Assembly: GCF_004217145.1 (NCBI RefSeq)
Contig: NZ_SHKR01000012.1
Location: 1 to 64,000, forward strand
Length of the DNA stretch: 64,000 nt
Source of the DNA: Kribbella rubisoli
GTDB taxonomy: Bacteria; Actinomycetota; Actinomycetes; Propionibacteriales; Kribbellaceae
Direction: 5' to 3'
Numbering within the stretch: position 1 is the stretch's first letter; every line of letters begins with the position of its first letter. The translations under genes were made by a program, and so were the position numbers. Shown here in pieces: positions 60,207-64,000 of the stretch. The notes under the pieces were generated by a model. It saw only the letters and a program-made list of their open reading frames with translations. It made no database searches and was not told the DNA's origin.

Positions 60207-61529
60207 ATGGAGCGGAATCTCACAGCCGATCAGCTCGCGCTCTTCGAGAAGGAGTTCGCGTCGAACCCGCAGTACCGGGTGATGCAGAACGCCGTCACGC
60301 AGACGCCGGTCAACAGCATTGCCCTCGACCGTCAGGTCGTCACGTCGATCGACCATTCGGTGTCGAATCTTCTCGACGACTGGAAGGTGACGAACCAGAA
60401 GAAGAGCGGCCGGTGCTGGATGTTCGCCGGGCTGAATCTGCTCCGGGTCGGCGCGGCCGGGAAGCTCGGGGTCAAGGACTTCGAGTTCTCGCAGAACTAC
60501 GTGCTGTTCTGGGACAAGTTCGAGCGGGCCAACTTCTTCCTCGAGGCGATGATCGACACCGCCGGCCGGGACGCCGACGACCGGACGGTGGCGCACCTGC
60601 TGTCCGACCCGATCAGCGACGGCGGCCAGTGGAACATGTTCATCGCACTCGTCCGCAAGCACGGCCTGGTGCCGAAGGCGGCGATGCCGGAGACCGAGAG
60701 CTCGTCCGCGACCGCGCAGCTGAACGACGCGCTGCGCAAGCTGCTGCGTCAGGGCGCGCGCGACCTGCGGGCGCTGGAGGGTGACGAGGCCCGCCGCGAG
60801 CGCAAGCGCGAGATCCTGACCACCGTGCACCGGGTGCTGAGCATCCACCTCGGGACGCCGCCGCAGAAGTTCCTGTGGCAGTGGAAGGACTCCGACAAGG
60901 GCTTCCACCGCGACGGCTGGACCACGCCGACCGAGTTCGCGGCGGCGTACGTGCAGCTGCCGGTCGACGACTACGTCTGCCTCGTGCACGACCCGCGGGC
61001 GACCAGCCCGGTCGGCAAGACCTTCACCGTCGACTACCTCGGCAACGTCATCGACGCCCCGCCGGTGGTCTACCTGAACGTCGAGATCGACCTGATGAAG
61101 CAGCTCACCCAGGACGCGATCGTCGGCGGCGAGCCGGTCTGGTTCGGTTGCGACGTCGGCAAGCAGATGAACTCCGACCTCGGCTTCTGGGACGCCAAGC
61201 TGTACGACTACGGCTCGGTCTACGACACCGAGTTCACGCTGGACAAGGCCGAGCGGCTGGTGCACCACGAGACGCTGATGACCCACGCGATGCTGTTCAC
61301 CGGCGTCGACCTGGTCGACGGCAAGCCGCGCCGCTGGCGCGTCGAGAACAGCTGGGGCGACGAGAAGGCCGACAGCGGCTTCTGGACCATGAACGACTCC
61401 TGGTTCGGCGAGCACGTCTTCGAAATCGCCGTCCGCCGCTCCGCTCTCCCCGCCGACCTCCAGGCCCGCCTGGACGACGAGCCGATCGTCCTCCCGGCCT
61501 GGGACCCCATGGGCGCCCTCGCCGACTGA
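60207..61529 (+). CDS. pepC: Aminopeptidase C (bleomycin hydrolase family, C1B)
   Basis: This is a 440-residue cytosolic cysteine aminopeptidase. The catalytic site is Gln64 and Cys70 in NQKKSGRCWMFAGLN, His in THAMLFTGVDLV and Asn in VENSWGDE. The family usually forms a hexamer with the active sites inside. Length and motifs fit PepC. The ATG at 60207 starts MERNLTADQLALF; no clear ribosome-binding site is present, and TTATACC lies about 10 bases upstream, so the mRNA may be leaderless. A strong terminator follows. Confidence 0.94.
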   Translation: MERNLTADQLALFEKEFASNPQYRVMQNAVTQTPVNSIALDRQVVTSIDHSVSNLLDDWKVTNQKKSGRCWMFAGLNLLRVGAAGKLGVKDFEFSQNYVLFWDKFERANFFLEAMIDTAGRDADDRTVAHLLSDPISDGGQWNMFIALVRKHGLVPKAAMPETESSSATAQLNDALRKLLRQGARDLRALEGDEARRERKREILTTVHRVLSIHLGTPPQKFLWQWKDSDKGFHRDGWTTPTEFAAAYVQLPVDDYVCLVHDPRATSPVGKTFTVDYLGNVIDAPPVVYLNVEIDLMKQLTQDAIVGGEPVWFGCDVGKQMNSDLGFWDAKLYDYGSVYDTEFTLDKAERLVHHETLMTHAMLFTGVDLVDGKPRRWRVENSWGDEKADSGFWTMNDSWFGEHVFEIAVRRSALPADLQARLDDEPIVLPAWDPMGALAD

Positions 61530-61544
61530 CCAACCACTCATTAG

Positions 61545-61573
61545 ACGGACCCCGGCCCCCGGCCGGGGTCCGT
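61545..61573. terminator. Terminator between pepC and hydrolase gene
   Basis: Perfect 13-bp stem ACGGACCCCGGCC / GGCCGGGGTCCGT with a 3-base loop, 15 bases after the pepC stop and 8 bases from the end of the convergent hydrolase gene. It can serve both directions. Confidence 0.85.
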
Positions 61574-61580
61574 CCTACGT

Positions 61581-62333
61581 TCAGACCTCTTCGGTGAGGG
61601 CTGTTCGGAGGAGGGTGGTGGTTTCGGTGGGGCGTTCGAGGAGGGGGAGGTGGCCTGCCCAGGGGAGGTCGATGCGTTCTGAGGTGGGGAGGCGGTCGGC
61701 CAGGTAGTCGGCGCTGTCGGTGAAGAAGCGGAAGTCGTGGGCGCCTGTGACGAGCCAGACGGGGGCGGTGATCCGCTCGGGCTCGACCGGCCATTCCTCG
61801 TTGTCGACGTCGCCGGCGGCCAGCTGGACGTCGTACGCGTGCTGCTGCATGGTGCGGAGGAGGTCGCGGGACTCGGCGCTCGCGTCGGGGCCGATCCAGC
61901 GGTTCACGGTGAGCTCGGTGGCGCCCGCTACATCGCCGGCGTCGATCAGGGCGTTCTCCTCGGCCCAGAGCGCGCGCAACTCCTCGTCGGGCTCGACGTT
62001 GTCGGTCGGCGCGCACAGCAGGACCACGCGGGCGAACCGCTCCGGCTCTCGGCTCGCCACCTGCTGTACGACGTACCCGCCGTACGACGCCCCGACGGCG
62101 GACACCGCGCCCGCGCCGGCCTCGTCCAGGACGGCGAGCACATCAGCGGCGTCTGAGTACTTCGCTCCGGCCTCGAGCGGGGTCTCGCCGTACCCACGCA
62201 GGTCGAGCGTGATGACCTGGTGGTCGTCGCGGAGGTCTTCCACCAGGGCGGACCACATGCGGGCGTCGGCGACCCCGGCATGCACGAGCAGGACCGTCGG
62301 CCCGTCGCCGACCACGGTGTAAGAGATAGTCAT
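61581..62333 (-). CDS. Alpha/beta-fold hydrolase
   Basis: This 250-residue hydrolase has an oxyanion segment VLLVHAGVADARMW, the nucleophile elbow GASYGGYVVQQ, an acid Asp in VTGAHDFRFF and catalytic His in PWAGHLPLLERP. These form a complete triad. HAGVADARMW in place of the common HGxx is frequent in actinobacterial members. The substrate cannot be named. The ATG at 62333 begins MTISYTVVGDGP. The upstream in-frame extension covers the antisense side of another gene and was rejected. Confidence 0.9.
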   Translation of the reverse strand: MTISYTVVGDGPTVLLVHAGVADARMWSALVEDLRDDHQVITLDLRGYGETPLEAGAKYSDAADVLAVLDEAGAGAVSAVGASYGGYVVQQVASREPERFARVVLLCAPTDNVEPDEELRALWAEENALIDAGDVAGATELTVNRWIGPDASAESRDLLRTMQQHAYDVQLAAGDVDNEEWPVEPERITAPVWLVTGAHDFRFFTDSADYLADRLPTSERIDLPWAGHLPLLERPTETTTLLRTALTEEV

Positions 62334-62374
62334 GGTCGAACCATCGCCGGTCGAACCGGCTTCCAGCAAACCGA

Positions 62375-63103
62375 TTAGCGCATGCGGATGACGGTGAAGT
62401 CTTCGGCGAAGTGGTTCGGCGGGAAGCCGGCGCTCGCGGCGACCTCGGCGAAGTGCCTGCGGATTCCGTTGAGCAGGGCGTCGGGGTCGCGGTGCTGGCT
62501 GGTGTGGGACATCAGCGCGGCCACCTTCTGGTCGAAGGTGTCGGTGATGTCGACGTGGTGGTTGATGTCCGGGTGGTCCATCATCCACAGCTCGTCGACG
62601 TCCCAGGCCTCCTCGGCCAGATCCGTGTACGCATAGGGGTTGCCGGCCGCCGGATAGAACGCCCGTACGGCGGCCTCGGCCGCGGCCAGGTGGTCCGGGT
62701 GGGAAACCTGGAGGCGGGACCACACGCGCTCGGGCGATTGCGTGAGCAGGCGCTGCGGACGGACCGTGCGGATCACCCGGCTGATGTCGCGGACCAGCTC
62801 GAACGTCGGCTCGACCGCGCCGTCGGCGTACCCGAGGAAGTGCAGGTCGTGGACCCCGACGTGTTCCGCGGCGGCCGTCTGCTCGGCCCGTCGGACGGCG
62901 GGAATCTCGGCGCGATCGCGGTCCGGCTCGAAGCCGCCGGCCTGACCGTCCGTGACGATGCAGTAGTGCACGTCGATCCCGGCCTTGGTCCACAACGCGA
63001 CCGTCCCGGCGCCGCCGAAGTCGATGTCGTCGGGGTGTGCGACGACCACCAGCACCCGCTCGATTTCACTGTCCGGCCGCGGATTCGCCTCAGGCACTGT
63101 CAC
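62375..63103 (-). CDS. PIG-L/LmbE-family N-acetylglucosaminyl deacetylase
   Basis: This 242-residue zinc hydrolase has the AHPDD motif at about 22-26 (VVVAHPDDIDFGGAG) and the third ligand in SHPDHLAAAEAA, with DGQAGG in the active-site loop. Relatives include MshB (mycothiol), Mca and BshB; sequence alone does not separate them, and no other mycothiol gene is near. The GTG at 63103 gives the family length. It is divergent from the serine hydrolase gene across 43 bp and 41 bp upstream of the alpha/beta hydrolase gene. Confidence 0.9.
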   Translation of the reverse strand: MTVPEANPRPDSEIERVLVVVAHPDDIDFGGAGTVALWTKAGIDVHYCIVTDGQAGGFEPDRDRAEIPAVRRAEQTAAAEHVGVHDLHFLGYADGAVEPTFELVRDISRVIRTVRPQRLLTQSPERVWSRLQVSHPDHLAAAEAAVRAFYPAAGNPYAYTDLAEEAWDVDELWMMDHPDINHHVDITDTFDQKVAALMSHTSQHRDPDALLNGIRRHFAEVAASAGFPPNHFAEDFTVIRMR

Positions 63104-63146
63104 GTCAAGACCCTAACTGTTTGCCCGGACGGGCACAGTTGAATTC

Positions 63147-64000
63147 ATGGAGTTCGGTGGCACGTGCGATCCGCAGGACGCAGGCCTCGATCCCGCCGGG
63201 CTTACACAAGCGATTGAGTTGATCGAGGCCCGGGGCGCTGTTGCGCAGCTGTGCGTCGTTCGCCATGGTCAGGTGGTCGTCGACCGGTCCTTCGGGTGTG
63301 CACCGAACGCATTGTTCTGGCTCTTCTCCGCGAGCAAGCCGTACCTCGCCGTCGTGATCCACCAGCTCGTCGAGGCGGGCCGGCTGCACCTGGACGACGC
63401 GGTCGCGGCGTACTGGCCGGAGTTCGGCGAGAACGGAAAGCGCGAGATCACCGTCCGTCATGTGCTGCGGCACCGGTCCGGGGTGTCCCACGCCGGCTCG
63501 TACGTCGGTGAGGCCCGCGCGATGACCGACTGGAACCGTTCGCTCCGCCGGATCGAGGAGGCCAAGCCCCGCTGGCCGATCGGCACCGTCGCCTACAGCC
63601 CGCTCGCCTTCGGGTTCATCCTGAGCGAAGTCGCCCGGCGCTGCAGCGGGGTCCCGATCCACGAGCTGGTACGTCGGTTCGTCCTGGAACCGCTCGGCGT
63701 CGCCGACACGCACCTCGGGCTGCCCGCCGACCTGTGGCAGCGGCATGTGCCGGTGCGTGCCGTGGGTCCGCTCGGGCCGTTCATCCAGTCCGTGGTGAAT
63801 CGGCGCAGTACACGCGAGGCCCTCGTGCCGGCTGCTGGGATGTCGACGACGGCGCGGGACCTGGTGACCTTTTATCAGGCGTTGCTCGGCGGAGCGCTCC
63901 TACGGCCGGAGACGCTCGCGGTGGCCTGTGAGCCGAGCAGCGAGGGTGATATCGACCGGACCGCGCGGGCGCCGATCCGTTGGTCGCAAGGGTTCCAGCT
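63147..64000 (+). CDS. Beta-lactamase-fold serine hydrolase, cut by window edge
   Basis: At least 284 residues of a class C beta-lactamase/esterase-type enzyme are visible. The nucleophile motif SxxK is Ser61-Ala-Ser-Lys64 in LFSASKPYLAVV; the Tyr motif is AYSPLAFGFILSEVA (YSP in place of YxN). The third motif, HTG-like, would lie beyond the edge. There is no signal peptide, so it is probably a cytoplasmic esterase or peptidase. The ATG at 63147 begins MEFGGTCDPQDAGLDPAGL; the ribosome-binding site is poor. The frame is open to base 64000. Confidence 0.85.
   Translation, partial: MEFGGTCDPQDAGLDPAGLTQAIELIEARGAVAQLCVVRHGQVVVDRSFGCAPNALFWLFSASKPYLAVVIHQLVEAGRLHLDDAVAAYWPEFGENGKREITVRHVLRHRSGVSHAGSYVGEARAMTDWNRSLRRIEEAKPRWPIGTVAYSPLAFGFILSEVARRCSGVPIHELVRRFVLEPLGVADTHLGLPADLWQRHVPVRAVGPLGPFIQSVVNRRSTREALVPAAGMSTTARDLVTFYQALLGGALLRPETLAVACEPSSEGDIDRTARAPIRWSQGFQ

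Overview
This is GC-rich, tightly packed actinobacterial chromosome. Many genes start with GTG, stop/start overlaps (ATGA, GTGA, TTGA) are frequent, and several families are typical of actinobacteria: a DUF3263/LytR_C (VirR-like) pair, a LytR-CpsA-Psr ligase, a PspC/PspC-kinase/regulator trio, HU-like and Zur-type S18 proteins, and GT20 trehalose synthesis. Together they suggest Kribbella or a relative in the Propionibacteriales. That assignment is inference from gene content. I see no rRNA, tRNA, CRISPR array, insertion sequence, phage gene or replication origin. No gap without a gene exceeds about 235 bp, so this looks like core and metabolic chromosome with patches of gene decay.

Layout. 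1-3.2 kb: a heterodimeric ABC exporter whose first half is N-terminally incomplete. 3.1-5.8 kb: minus-strand DUF969-DUF979-DUF2891 operon. 5.9-8.8 kb: ung, DUF1990, a decayed yndJ-like gene and an LCP cell-wall ligase. 8.9-12.1 kb: divergent AraC regulator and PhyH oxygenase, an HU-like protein, a 56-residue secreted peptide and a secreted beta-propeller. 12.2-18.9 kb: M13 metallopeptidase, a BBE-type flavin oxidase with DoxX, and a divergent NTPase-LuxR regulator. 18.9-25.1 kb: a dihydrofolate-reductase-family remnant, aminopeptidase P, panD, and a histidine kinase/response regulator/MMPL exporter operon. 25.2-32.4 kb: amidase, Gfo/Idh, otsA and FGGY kinase on minus, divergent from DUF3263, LytR_C and otsB on plus. 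32.3-36.3 kb: membrane protein, Fic enzyme, AlkA-like glycosylase, antiporter.

36.4-38.1 kb holds a SAM-I riboswitch followed by a threonine-synthase-like gene and a ubiquitin-like sulfur-carrier gene. This is best read as the MetM/MetO route that makes homocysteine from O-phosphohomoserine. From 39.1 to 52.6 kb, an unrecognised regulator, a DapA-like aldolase, an enolase-superfamily enzyme, a luciferase-like oxidoreductase, a sugar-type ABC importer and a secreted beta-propeller are tied together by four copies of a 22-bp palindromic operator. This looks like an uncharacterised catabolic regulon interrupted by membrane-protein genes.

52.6-64 kb: an EgtD-like methyltransferase with a small membrane partner, cold-shock protein, PspC envelope-stress locus, an orphan peptide-type permease behind a strong hairpin, an S18 paralogue with a Zur box, aminopeptidase C, alpha/beta hydrolase, PIG-L deacetylase and a serine hydrolase running off the right edge.
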